A DNA stretch of 64,000 bases. Source: Notamacropus eugenii. Its lineage: Eukaryota; Chordata; Mammalia; Diprotodontia; Macropodidae. The translations under genes and the position numbers were made by a program. Of the stretch, positions 35,810-46,309 are shown piece by piece. The stretch lies in assembly GCF_028372415.1 (NCBI RefSeq), contig NC_092879.1, positions 97,655,067 through 97,719,066 of the forward strand, read 5' to 3'. The notes beneath the pieces are model-generated. The model did no database searches, was not told the origin of the DNA, and worked only from the letters and a program-made list of their open reading frames with translations. How positions within the stretch are numbered: the stretch's first letter is position 1; the number at the start of each line of letters is the position of its first letter.

Positions 35810-36550
35810 CCCCCTTGTTTTACAGACGGGTAAATTGAGGGCCAAGGAAAAGAAAACACTTTAGGATCAAAGAATATCAGAGATGGCAGCAGGTCTCTTT
35901 TACACCAACCAGTCTCATCCTTCATTCTACAGAGAGGTAAAGTGAGGCTTATGGAGGAGAAGGCATTGAGGAACATAGGGTATGAGAGCAGAAATGAAGG
36001 ATCTTAGACAACAGTGAATTTCACACTCTGTTTTACGGAGGGGGACACTGAAGTGTGATTGAAAATCAGGTAGGAGGAGAGCCTTAGAATATTAGAAGCT
36101 AAAACCAAAGCCTTTAGGGACCATTGAGCCAAATCTTCACATGTAATTTAGGTGGAAACTGAGGCCCAGAGAGGGGGATCCTGGTGGGAGAACCTAGGAT
36201 CAGGTTTAGAATGAGATACTTTATTTACCCTTGATTGTAATTCCTTGTCCCTGAACCCCAATGAGGAATAATTATAATAATTATAATATTATAATGAGTA
36301 TTATAATTATTAGCATATAATTAGCATATACTTATCATAATTAGCATATAATGCTATACTTAGCATTATAGGATAGAAGAGCAGTAATTGAGGTCCTCAG
36401 AGATGCAGGCAGTCATTCTGTGAAAGGGGAAACTGAGGCCTAGGTATCAGTGCCATTGCAGATCTCTAATTCCAACTTGCTTATTTCATGAAGTAGGAAA
36501 CAGAGACAGGAGGGAGGAATCAAATGACACAGGCAGACATGGAAAAAGAG
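35810..36550 (-). repeat. Degenerate tandem array related to a SINE tail
   Basis: About five units with spacing near 110-140 bases, each with a variant of 'ttttacagacgggtaaattg' followed by 'ggatcaaagaatatcagag'-type sequence. Starts are near 35818, 35926, 36030, 36140 and 36410. An AT-rich (TAATTA)-like stretch lies at 36260-36370. Confidence 0.5.
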
Positions 36551-36599
36551 CTCGTTACCCCCTCACAGGAGATTGGGGGCAGATAGCAATCTTTGTCTT

Positions 36600-37480
36600 T
36601 CCACACCTTTGCTTGGAAGTTCACTATATGTTTCTGCTCCCTGGTAGAAAACCCTAAGATCCAGCTGGGTTTCCTCGCTGCCATACCACATGCTGTTGAC
36701 CTAGATTGAGTTTGTGGCTGACCCTAGAACTTTTCCAGACCAGCTGGCTAAGCATGCCCATCTTTTGCCTTTGAAATCTATTCTGTGAAACCAGACCTTT
36801 GCATTTTTCCTTGTTAAATCTTGTTTTATTTAATTCAAGTGACTATTCCATGAAGCCAAGAGTTTTTGGACCCTGCCAGTGATCCTGTGTATGTGCTGTC
36901 CCTCTCAGTTTTGTACCATCTGCAGCTGTGACAAGCATACATACTTGTCTGTTCCTTCATCCATATTATTCAGAAAAATGTTTGAGCCTTGGGGCACTCT
37001 ACTGGAGACTGCCTTCCAAACTGGTGTTGAACCACTAAGTCCTCTTCACTCTGGTCATTTAATCAGTTGCAACTCTATTTAACTGTGTTATCATTTAACG
37101 AACTTCACTCCGACTGTTCTACGTGAGTGGCATGGGATGTTTTGTGAAAGGCTTTGCTAAAATCGAGGTAAACTAATTGACCAGGGTAACAACCTTGTCC
37201 AAAAAGCAGTTGGGTTGGTCTGGCCTATTCTTCAGGATGCCAGGCTGGCTTTGGGTGGCAACAGGGGAGGACTATTTCAATTTCTGGATGTCACTAACCA
37301 ACCCTCCCTTTGGTCAGATAGTTTGGAATCTTCCCAGGATTTCAAGTCAAGCTCACTGGCCTTTTAGAAGCTTTTAGAAGCCATGAGACAGTATTTGTCC
37401 TTCTGAGCAGTCCATACTGGCCAGTTTTTTCAGTGTCCAAGGGTGGAATCTATCCTGGCCAGATGACTTGAGGTCATCAA
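36600..37480 (-). mobile_element. CR1/L3-type LINE remnant, antisense
   Basis: Shares the antisense reverse-transcriptase markers of the 11.4-kb copy: 'ttggggcactctactggaga', 'gctttgctaaaatcgaggta' and 'aacaaccttgtccaaaaagc'. Old and decayed. Confidence 0.65.
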
Positions 37481-38789
37481 GGGAAACTAGAGATTCTCTA
37501 TCTTGTTACTCAGCTTTGTCAACTCCCCATAGTATTCTGTCCCTTCAGTCCGTAAGCCATTCTCCTTGGCAGAGAAAACAGAAGCAAACCAAGCACCCAG
37601 TTGCATCTCTCTCTCTTTTTTTAGGACTCAAGAAATGTTTATTGATTGAGTATATAAAGGTTACACCCAACATATCAGTCTCTTCCTCTCTTTCTTTCTC
37701 TCCCTCTGTCTCTCTTTGTCTCTCTCTCTCCGTGTCTCTCTCTTTCTTTGTCTCTCTCTGTCTGTCTTTTTCTCTCTCTGTCTCTCTCTCTCATCCCTCC
37801 CCCACCCCTTATCACTTATCACCTTCACCTCCCCACACCCATGTGAAGTGCGGCCTGGGTTCTCTTCCTTTCTCCTCGAAGAGATAGGAACCAGATCTGT
37901 GATCCTACGATTTCCTTGACATGTAGAAATCCTCGATGAGGATGCTCCTTCTCCCATGCAGGTGGGCACCTTCTCTGCCATTCAGAGTCTTAGAGTATTG
38001 CCTGAGGCCCTGAAAGACCAGGGCCCCAGGGCAAGGCAATGTCCCAGGCAGGCCTTACACCCAGTCTGCCAGACTCCAAGGTCACACATCTGTCTCCTCA
38101 GATAGCTGGACTGAGACTGTCCCTCTGTGTCTTTAGAGTTTCCTTCTTGCCAGTCTCCCGTCCCCCTGGGCTCACTTCTCCTCCAGAATTTTGACCTGCT
38201 CTAATCTTCCTGGGAAACCTTATACATCTGCTCTCTCTGAGTCTAGGCTGCACACCACCCATGTGCCCACTTGCTGGGACTTTGGTCTCCTGCCCTATTA
38301 CAGACTCTAGGGGTGAGGGAGTGGTCATGCTCACCCTCCCCATAAAGGTTCCCACTACTTCAGTCCCAGGAACCAAGTTCTCCCTCTTGAAGTAGTCACT
38401 TCCCATGGTCCCTTTGCTGATCTCAGCCAAAAGCTCATCAGCAATGCTTCACCTCTCTGGTTCTTGGATTGCCTCATCCCTTTTTCTCTGGGGCTCCTTT
38501 CCCTCTCCTGCCACTGGCTTTTTGGATACTTGGCTCCCCACACCCACACCCACACCCCCACCCCATCTCCAGGGATTGTATTCATGTCCTGTGTATAAAG
38601 TCCAGTTATTCTATACCAGGCAGTGTAAACCCTGGTCTACCAAGTGGTGAGCATAACAGATGAGGTTCCTTTATCTTAGCCTTGCTGCAAGGACCCTATG
38701 AAATGCTCCTCCCCTTAAGCCTGTTCTAGGCCTTAGGAAACTAGAGAAATGCCAGTTAGCATGATGACATCCATTGGTCTTCTTTTCAG

Positions 38790-38992
38790 GAATCATGTCC
38801 CGCAAAGGCAAAGGTGGCGGCATTTCCAAGGGCAAACGCAGGGCTTCTACAATCAGATTTGGAAAAGGAAAAGGTGATGAGAATCAAGCTGCTAAAAAGA
38901 GCCTGGGGATGATCGCAGAGAAGACAGATGCTATGCTGATCCACCTGGAGGACAAGGAGCTTGAGGAGGATCTAGCGAAAAACAACAAGTAG
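38790..38992 (+). CDS. G3 exon 2: short basic-zipper domain
   Basis: Adds 67 residues: the Gly completed across the splice, then IMSRKGKGGGISKGKRRAST..., a strongly basic run, followed by KKSLGMIAEKTDAMLIHLED, which lines up with the zipper of hnRNP C (Leu/Ile heptads, and Thr-Asp where others have Val-Asp). The protein totals 129 residues. Translation ends 67 bases before the inverted-repeat arm, and the homologous G1 stop lies at the arm edge, so G3 has a shortened C-terminus. The next codons after TAG give another stop. It lacks the Ala/Gln-rich tail of G2 and G5. A secondary Met sits three residues into the exon. Function is inferred only from the basic-zipper resemblance. Confidence 0.7.
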
Positions 38993-39059
38993 CCATGAGC
39001 TGAGACCGCTGTGGGCAGAGGATCTGAAGGCCATGGTGACAACAACCAGGGAACACACA

Positions 39060-41246
39060 CTTAGGAGGGCCCTCCTGGAGGAGGAAGAGGACCCTGAAGA
39101 TCCAGGCAGCAGGACCAGGGCCAGCCCCACCAGGTCCCTCCTTTGGTCTCTGAGCATGTGCTCCCCTCTGTCCTCTGTCTTAGTCACTCCAGGCCTCTTA
39201 GCTGCCCACCCTCTGCCCTTCATGCTTTCCCACTTCTTGCAAGTCTCCCAGGAGACAGAGTAAAAGCTCAGTAGTTCTGCTTTTTTAACTTTGACACTTT
39301 TATTCAGTTGATAATTAAAGGAAAGTAAATTGCACCTTTTGCCATTTTGTTTTTTAAAGGGGGGCTGTTGGGGAGGAGGGGGGACAGCCTGGAGTTAGGA
39401 GGAGTCTCCATCTTTGAAGGCCTTGTTGGGCAAAGCAGCCAAGTGCCCCTGGGGCCAGGTAAGATGAGGTAGCAGGGGCTGGCCTGGGCACTGGCCTCAG
39501 TGGCTCTCTCACACTCAGTCACCCTGGCCAGGCTCTCTTGGGTAAAGCCCTAACCAGGCAGGGATGTGGGGTCTTTGCTTCAGGGAAGCAGCCTGCAGGG
39601 GCCAAGTCTTGGCTGAAGCATTGCCCTCGAGCCAGGTGATACCATCAGGTGCCTGCTCCTCTTCCCAGGCCCAGCTTTGATCTCAAGGATCTGGCCCCAC
39701 ATCCTCTCCCCCTTGAGCTGCCTTTTTCTGCAGGCCTCAGACCAGCTGTCTGCTATGAGGGAAGCCTTTGCAAGGCCTGCTCCACCCTCACCACCCTCAA
39801 ATCTTGTCTGGATCCTTTAGCCCTGGGAGCTATTTCCACTGAGCACTTGGTTGTTGATTCAGACTCCTAGGGGGGACAGCACCGAGGACCTGGGACCATG
39901 AGTGCAGGAGGGAGGAATGTGGGAGAAGGAGCAGAAGGAGCCCTTAGCCCAATGGGCCTGAGCAGGAGCCCCCACTCTGGGGAGCTCCTTGGGCCCTTGG
40001 CCACCTCTGGTTAGGGGCATGGGGCAAGTCAGGGTCAGAAGGGGACCTCTAGGTCCCTCGTACCTGAAAGCAGGTGTGTGTATGTGTGATTGTGTGTGTG
40101 AGTGTGTGTGTGTGTGTGTTTGTGTGTTTGTGAGTAGGAGTGTGTGATTGTGTGTGTGAGTGTGTGTAATGGAAACTTTCACTTCCATGGCATAAAAAAG
40201 CTTCAAGATGTGACAACCTTAAATCAAATAAGTGGCCAGGTACCAAGGGGTGAGTGTCATGGGGCCAGTTGGGGGGCATCCAGGCTGCTTCAGTGATGTG
40301 TGTGGGAGGTTGGAGCAGAGGGCCATTGGGGGAGGGGGAAGGGACGGGGGGGGCTGGGGACAGAAGGATGGGGGGCCTATGAGGGAGGACTGAGAGAGGA
40401 GGCTGAGGAAACGTGGTGGTCTGTAGCCTCTGTGCTTGGTGGTATGGGAAAGGCTGTCCTGTGGGGGAGGGAGGGGGTTTCTTCTGAGGTGGGGAGGTGG
40501 GAAGAAGGCCAGGGAGAACTTGGGGGGATGGGGGAAGCAGATTCAGACGATGTAAGGAGAACAGTTTCTAACAAGGAGAGCTGTCCCAGGGTGGGATGGG
40601 CTGCCCAAAGATGATTGTACATTGACGTGGCTTTGGAGCTTTTGGAAAGACCAGACAGGTTCGATGACAACTTGGGTGAAGTCAGTGCCCATGAAGTACC
40701 TCGGGATCTGGGCTTGGCTATCAGTTAGTGGGAGTCTCTATCACAGAGAAGTGGAGGTGGCAGCAGGCTCCTCCAGTGAACAGAGGACCCGGAGCTGGGA
40801 GGAAGAGGTCACTCACACACAGGGGTAACATAGTCAGGATCCCCAAACATGTCAACAGGCTGAATTGAATAAGATGGAGTCCACTGAGGAAAAATTTGAG
40901 GTTGATTGGGGGTGGTTAAAACCTGTCACTTCACAAATCTGGGATGGGGAAAACATGAGTAGATAGTGGTCTGAGTGCAGGGTTCTGGGGTTTGACTTGA
41001 CTCCAAGCCCAAGAGGAGTCACCATGGTGTGATGTGGCTGTCAGCAAAGACATCCCATCTTGGACAACCCTGAAGTGAGTTGGAGGGTTCAGGCTGAGGG
41101 GTGTGAGCCTTCCTGTCCCCTGCTGTGTTTGGAGGTTGGGCTTGCCTCTGAGGTCTAAATTTAGGAAGGACCCTGACCCACTGGTGTATGGCCAGTGGAG
41201 GGTGATCATGATGGAGAGTCATGTCATGTGGGGGTGCTGTTGAAGG
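39060..41246 (+). repeat. Right arm of the 2.19-kb inverted repeat (3' flank of G3)
   Basis: Near-exact reverse complement of 3736-5921, including the (TG)n tract at 40075-40170. It begins at 'cttaggaggg', the position of the ancestral stop codon, so the 3' untranslated sequences of G1 and G3 are almost the same while their coding exons differ at most residues. Confidence 0.95.
39314..39319 (+). terminator. Poly(A) signal of G3 (ATTAAA)
   Basis: Counterpart of the G1 signal, about 325 bases past the G3 stop codon. Confidence 0.5.
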
Positions 41247-41759
41247 AGCTGTGAAAGTTTGGGGTAGTGAAGGAGGTGTGGAATATTATATCTTTGTGTT
41301 GAGATGGGTTGTTATCAGGAAGGGAGGTCAGCCTTTTGGTTTATTTGGTCTCAAGAGGGAGCAGCTAGCATTGGCAGTGGAGAAGAGGCTGATTTGGGCT
41401 TAATGTCAGGAGAAAGTTACTAGTAGTGAATGTTCTCAAGTGGCCTGGTCTATCTGGGGAGGTAGAAAAGGGACTCCCTCTTAATGGAGATTTTTAAACT
41501 AGGCTTGGGTGGCTATTTCTGAGAGGTCTTGTCAAAAGACTAATTCTAAAGCCCCAAACCCGTGCTGTGTTCCCCTTCTTGTCAGTAACGTGGAATGTTC
41601 TAGAGGGAGGAAGTAGAAAAGGGCTCTCCTGCTATACTAAGGAAGCTCCACTAGGGGGTGGAGCATTTCCTGTCAGGTGGTGTAGATACTGTTTCCGGCC
41701 TGAAGGGCAGAGTCAGTAGACAGGCTCAGTCCTCACTGGGATTAGTTGAGGCGGGTGCG
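41247..41759 (+). other. Upstream region of G4
   Basis: No clean TATA box; only 'ctatacta' near 41632. The frame of G4 exon 1 stays open for at least 100 bases upstream of the chosen ATG, beginning with GTG at 41658, without another ATG. The sequence has no counterpart elsewhere in the window. Confidence 0.45.
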
Positions 41760-41985
41760 ATGGGGGAGGCGCTCCGGATCACTGGTGTGGGGACCTCCGA
41801 TGAGGATCCGACTTTTTATCAGGATGAGTGGAGTTGGCCCTGCCTCTATACTTCTGAGGGGTGGTGGAGCGATGAGGGTAAAGGTGTAGAAGCCACTGTT
41901 AGCTCTGCAGCCCCAGGAGAACCCTCTGCTGTCCAATCATTTTCTGAGTCTGAATTTGCACCGACTGAGGAGTCAAAAACTGAAG
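41760..41985 (+). CDS. G4 exon 1: acidic, Trp-rich leader
   Basis: Encodes 75 residues, MGEALRITGVGTSDEDPTFY..., with the Trp-rich segment DEWSWPCLYTSEGWWSDEG and an acidic Ser/Glu-rich end, SKTE, then a GTAAAC donor in phase 1. The ATG context is good (G at -3 and +4). The DEWSW motif recalls EDWCW of G2, which supports homology of the first exons. Net charge is strongly negative, opposite to the basic second and third exons. No known domain recognised. Confidence 0.72.
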
Positions 41986-42671
41986 GTAAACATGAGGGGA
42001 TTTGAGGGAAAAGCTGAGGGGAGGTGGGGGGATGGGGTAGGGCAGGGACCTTCATCAAACTTCATCTCATTCTGTATACTTAACAAAACCTCCTAGATTC
42101 CTTCACACATTATTTTCTTAAACCTTGTGAATGACTAGATCTACTTTTGGAGCTAATTTTTCTAAAAATTGTCTTTCATAAAAATGTTCTGGAAGCTTCC
42201 TTCACAGCCCATGTGACTATGGGTAACCACCATTTTGAAAAGAGGTAAGCAGCTCAGGCCAGGTCAAAATGGCTTCCCCCAATGTAAAATCAAAAGTGCT
42301 TAGACTCTTTTAACCAAAAAAAACTGCAGCTATTCCTTCCAGATGCCCATTTTTATGAGTAAAAATATACAAAGACCTTTATAATTGAAATTTTGGTGTT
42401 GGAAAAAACTCAGGGAAAGGAGTTAATAAGAAAAACAAAGCCCCAGCTAAGGAATTTTTATCTTTGTAGTGAGCAAAATGACAATTGGGGGAGAACAGTT
42501 AAGATGGGGGAGCCAGGGAGAAATAAATACGGCAGTCTAATGTGACAACCATGGACATCCCAAAAACAGTCCGGTACTTTATCCAGACTGCGCTGTGCTG
42601 AGGTTCCTTTCTGTTGTATTTTATACTTTTAAAATTATAATTCTGAGAAGGCCCTCAGCTGCCCAAAGAGT

Positions 42672-43141
42672 TTGCCATACACACATATGTACACACAGAC
42701 ACACACACAATATATACACACAGACACAGACACATGTACATACACACATATACACACATATGTAAACACAAACACATGCACACATGCACACAGATACACA
42801 CATTCATATACACACACATATATAACCACATACAATATATACACACAAACACACATACACACATATGTATACATATATACACACAATATATACACAAACA
42901 CATACACACATGTATACACATATGCACATGATATATATACACAAACACACATTTATACACATACACACAATATATACACATATATACATACAAACACATA
43001 CGCACATATACACACAATATATGTACACACACAATATATACACACATATACATACACACACATACACACACACTATATACACATATGCATGCACACATAC
43101 ATACATACATATACATACACACATGCACACACATACACATA
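42672..43141. repeat. 470-base (CA)n/(TA) complex microsatellite in the G4 intron
   Basis: Continuous ACAC runs broken by short ATATAT segments. The alternating purine-pyrimidine makes Z-DNA possible. Long open frames of Thr/His/Tyr or Cys/Val on both strands are artefacts of the repeat. Confidence 0.95.
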
Positions 43142-43209
43142 GTCAAAAGGTAAAGAATTCCTCCTCCAACTGTTTGACAAACTTTCAGACACAGCAACAA
43201 CACCATTTT

Positions 43210-43540
43210 TAAAAATTGCCCCTCTGTTTTTTAAAAATTTTTAGACGTTTATTTGAAATTTTGAGTTCCATATTGCATCCCTTACTCCCTCCCCTCCCCT
43301 CCGCAAGAGAGTGAACAGTCAGATATAGATCATACATTTGCAACTGTGTAAAACATTTCCATTTTGTGTAAGAAAACACAAGTAAAAGAAAAAGAATGAA
43401 AAAGAAAATGAAAAATGACCTTCTTGAGGCTGCACTGAACCACTACCACTTCCTTCTCTGCAGGCAGATACAATGCTTTGTCGTTAATCCTTTGGGACTG
43501 TCTAGCAACATCACTTTAGTTCATTCACTTTTGTCCCAGC
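43210..43540 (-). mobile_element. L1 3' end, antisense
   Basis: Recognised from 'ttttgagttccatattgcat', 'cctcccctccgcaagagagt' and 'gtgtaaaacatttccatttt', the antisense of a marsupial L1 3' end. It lies in the G4 intron. Confidence 0.55.
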
Positions 43541-43594
43541 TTGTGATTCCATGACAACAGGCAGCCCCAGACTACCCAGTACCCTCGGCTAACA

Positions 43595-43850
43595 TAAAAA
43601 ATAATTAAGATTTCTAGAGCACTTAGAAGGCACAATGCAGAGCCCTGTAACAATTAGGATCTCATTTGAGCTTCACAACAACTCCAGGAGGTAAATATCA
43701 TTATTATTCCCATTTTACAGACAAGTAAACCGGTATAGGTTAGGTGACTTCCCCAAGCTCACACAACCAGGGAGCATCTAAGACAACTCCAATTCAGGGC
43801 TTCCACACCCCAGGCCCAGCATTCCACCCACTTACAGCACCACCTGCCTG
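43595..43850 (-). repeat. MIR SINE, antisense
   Basis: Contains 'agcacttagaaggcacaatg', 'cccattttacagacaagtaa' and 'gcattccacccacttacagc', the usual MIR antisense order. Confidence 0.75.
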
Positions 43851-44089
43851 TCTACCTTGGCGTCTGCCCCATTCTCCCTCACCTTCAAATATGGCAAACT
43901 CATTTTGTTTCTAATCAAACAGCCCTGAATACACGCCTATCTCTCCTTTGACGTTGCTACCCCCCGGGCAAGCCCTTAGCACCTCAAGCTTCTTTTACTT
44001 CACTAGCTGCCTCAGGTCTCTCTGCTATCCAGTACTGCCAATCAAAAACCAGTGATTTTCCTAAAGTGCAGTCACAGAACACCTCTACT

Positions 44090-44575
44090 CAGTAATGTGC
44101 TCCTACTGCCTCCCTCTTATTCCCAAGAACATCCCCAGGCTTCTGTTAGCTGTTAGCACCCTTTATAAACCCACTCCTTCCCATCTCTCTAACCTTATTA
44201 TTCACTCTCCTCCACTCACTCCACGATGAATCGCACTAACACACAACACTCCATCCTTCACGTCCTCACTTTGCAACCAACTGACCCAATGCCACTTCAC
44301 CTGTGCCTCAGTTTCCATGGAGTCTTTCAAGACTCACCTTCTGCATGGAAAATCTCCCAATCCCCTTAACTACTACACCCTCACCCCCTCCTCAGATTAC
44401 AGTGCATCTGCTCAGGGGAAATCTTATATAAACATTTTAACAAGTTGTCTCCTTCATCCCAACATGAGCAGCTTGAGGACAAGGACTGTCTGGACTTTGA
44501 CTCCAAGTCTCCAGCACTTAGCACAAGGCAAATATAAACACTCACTGAGTAGCTGATGGCTCAATAAACCTACCA
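44090..44575 (+). mobile_element. L2 LINE 3' end, sense
   Basis: Reads as an L2 3' terminus: 'tgccacttcacctgtgcctc', 'gcttgaggacaaggactgtc', 'ctccagcacttagcacaagg' and 'ggctcaataaacc'. Confidence 0.65.
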
Positions 44576-44756
44576 AGGCACATCAGCAAATCTCCTGCAA
44601 AACAGTCTTAGAAACTTGCCCAGAGACACACGGGAGGATTGGAACTCAGATCTCTTGCCTCTGAACTTCTCCCTCTGTTTTTCCCTTTTACCTAATTATG
44701 CAGGAATGGCCAAGTAACTTCATTAAAATGATAACCATCACTTTTCCCAGCTGCAG

Positions 44757-45032
44757 GCAAGAGCTCTCCCAGAGGCAAAAGGGCCCTCTCTCTAAAGAAT
44801 AAGCAGGAGGGTCCTCCCATGAAGTCAGTGAAACTGAAAGCATCTGAGCTGTCCACCATGAGAAAGGAGCTGACCAAGATTAAAAACAGCGTGAATTCTC
44901 TGCTGTGCTCTTTCCAACGAATGGAGAACATGGCTTTGCAACAAAACAAGAAAAAGGGAAAGCTGTCAAAGAAGCAGGACAACAAAACTGTGAAGAAAAC
45001 AGAAGCCAGTGGAAAGAAGAATTCTGAAGAAG
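44757..45032 (+). CDS. G4 exon 2: RALY-like basic-zipper domain
   Basis: In phase 1 the exon reads GKSSPRGKRALSLKNKQ..., then VKLKASELSTMRKELTKIKN and a heptad zipper to FQRMENM, then QQNKKKGKLSKKQ and a Lys-rich end, NSEE. The zipper matches RALY (IKLKSSELQAIKTELTQIKS) more closely than hnRNP C, including the Lys-Leu-Lys-x-Ser-Glu-Leu entry and a following KKKG. The acceptor is 'cccagctgcag|gcaagag'; an AG six bases earlier would add two residues in frame. The donor is G|GTACAG at 45032/45033. RALY-type zippers mediate RNA-associated homo- or hetero-oligomers, so a nuclear RNP role is inferred. The RRM of RALY is absent. Confidence 0.8.
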
Positions 45033-45050
45033 GTACAGGAAAGGGGGCAG

Positions 45051-45054
45051 GGGG

Positions 45055-45085
<31 letters not shown>
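45051..45085 (+). repeat. Poly-G tract just after the G4 exon 2 donor
   Basis: Thirty consecutive G (45056-45085), preceded by shorter G runs, starting about 18 bases after the splice donor. It is likely to form G-quadruplex structure and is prone to length error. Read through in frame, it would encode polyglycine. Confidence 0.9.
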
Positions 45086-45087
<2 letters not shown>

Positions 45088-45526
45088 AGGAGGGGAGCCA
45101 CCTGGAAGGAAAGGAGGCCTGTAGCTCTCCCAGCCTGGCCTCTGGGGACTGTCTCCCAGACACCACTCAGTTATCGTCCTGAGCCATCCTTACCCCTAGC
45201 CCAGCCCTCACTCACTTCCCTCAGAACAGGCCCTTATGGTAAGCTCTTGGCCCCTCCTAAAATGTCTCCTTGTGGCAGCTTGTAAGACCTTGGCCTAAGT
45301 CTCCATGCCTCAGATCATTCCCATGTAAAGATGATTGAGCTTAGTCAATGCTTTTGAAAATCTCTGCCAAGTTCAATCCTGGGCACTGGTCAATAAAAAG
45401 GGGGTTGTGTACCAACCAGATGGAGTGAGACACAGGACAGAAGGGCCTCTGTGACCCTTACCGGAACCACCGCGAGGGGCCTGCCCCTTCCTAATGTGTG
45501 AGCTCCCTCTCTTATTCCATTGACAG

Positions 45527-45780
45527 GCAAGTCCCACAACGGCAAAAGAAGCCCTGCTTCCAAGAGGGTCCATGGAGGCCTTGCAGCCCAATCCTCCAAA
45601 AAGAAAGGCCATCACCAGGCAAAGCAGAAGGAAGGAGGGAAAACTGAGGAGAAAGGAGAGGCACTGCCCAGCATGGAGAGCAAGAGAGAGAAGCCCAAGA
45701 AGCAGAAGCCCCGCAAAACCACCAGGAAGGCCAAGGAGGGTAATGGCGGGAGCCAGGGCAGCACCAATCAAGTTGCTTAG
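45527..45780 (+). CDS. G4 exon 3: Lys-rich C-terminal domain
   Basis: After the acceptor 'ttattccattgacag' the exon gives (G)KSHNGKRSPASKRVHGG, then a Lys/Glu/Gln-rich basic region with KKQKPRKTTRKAKEG, ending STNQVA-stop. Total protein length is 251 residues. Its opening (GKSHNGKRSPASKR) echoes the opening of exon 2 (GKSSPRGKRALS), which suggests exon duplication within the gene. The terminal Asn-Gln-Val-Ala-TAG and the bases after it align with the end of G1. The tail resembles highly basic nucleic-acid-binding tails; no named domain is recognised. Confidence 0.76.
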
Positions 45781-46049
45781 GAGGGGCCCGCCTGGAAGAA
45801 GAGGACACTGAGGACCGAGATCTAGAGGACCTGCTGAGGTGGCTGGACAAACATCATGCCGGCAAAAGAGCTGACTTCAGTGGGCCCCCAGGGCCCACGT
45901 CCTACAGCCAGCCTCAGCAGGCCCTCACCCTGGGATCCTGCAGTGTAAGCTCACTATTGTCCTCCATCTTGGTTCCTCCAGGCTGCTGCATGTGGTCTAT
46001 TTCCCAACAAAAAAGGATTACATTAAGACCACTAATTTTTCCTCCTTAT

Positions 46050-46055
46050 ATTAAA
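46050..46055 (+). terminator. Poly(A) signal of G4 (ATTAAA)
   Basis: ATTAAA 270 bases past the stop codon, followed by 'gttttgttctc'. An AATAAA 36 bases further (46086-46091) may serve instead. Confidence 0.6.
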
Positions 46056-46309
46056 AGTTTTGTTCTCACACAAAAAAAAAAAACAAATAAAAATTCATTG
46101 TTCCTTCTGCACTTCGTTGTTTTTTTTTAAAAGGGGCTGTCAAAGGATGGGTAGGGAAATGGAACCCAAGGGATCATGGGAGTCTCTGTCCTTCAGGACA
46201 AAGTATAGGAAAGTGGCAAAGAACCCCATGGTCCAGGTAAGAGTGCAACTGGGGGCTCTTCTGGAGACTGACCACCTTTTATTCAGTCCTCCCACATAGG
46301 GCTCCTAGA

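Larger units (their letters stand above)
34499..38789 (+). other. G3 intron (4.3 kb, repeat-filled)
   Basis: Runs from GTAAAT to the acceptor 'ggtcttcttttcag'. It holds a degenerate SINE-tail array (about 34650-36560), a CR1/L3 remnant (36600-37480) and a CT-rich tract (37676-37795). It is the longest intron of the family and has no detectable homology to the G1, G2 or G5 introns. Nothing is recognised from 37800 to 38780. Confidence 0.65.

Noticed and set aside
42655-43212. Several long open frames on both strands of the CA microsatellite
   Set aside because: Artefacts of a repeat that lacks stop codons; composition is only Cys/Val/Tyr or Thr/His/Tyr.
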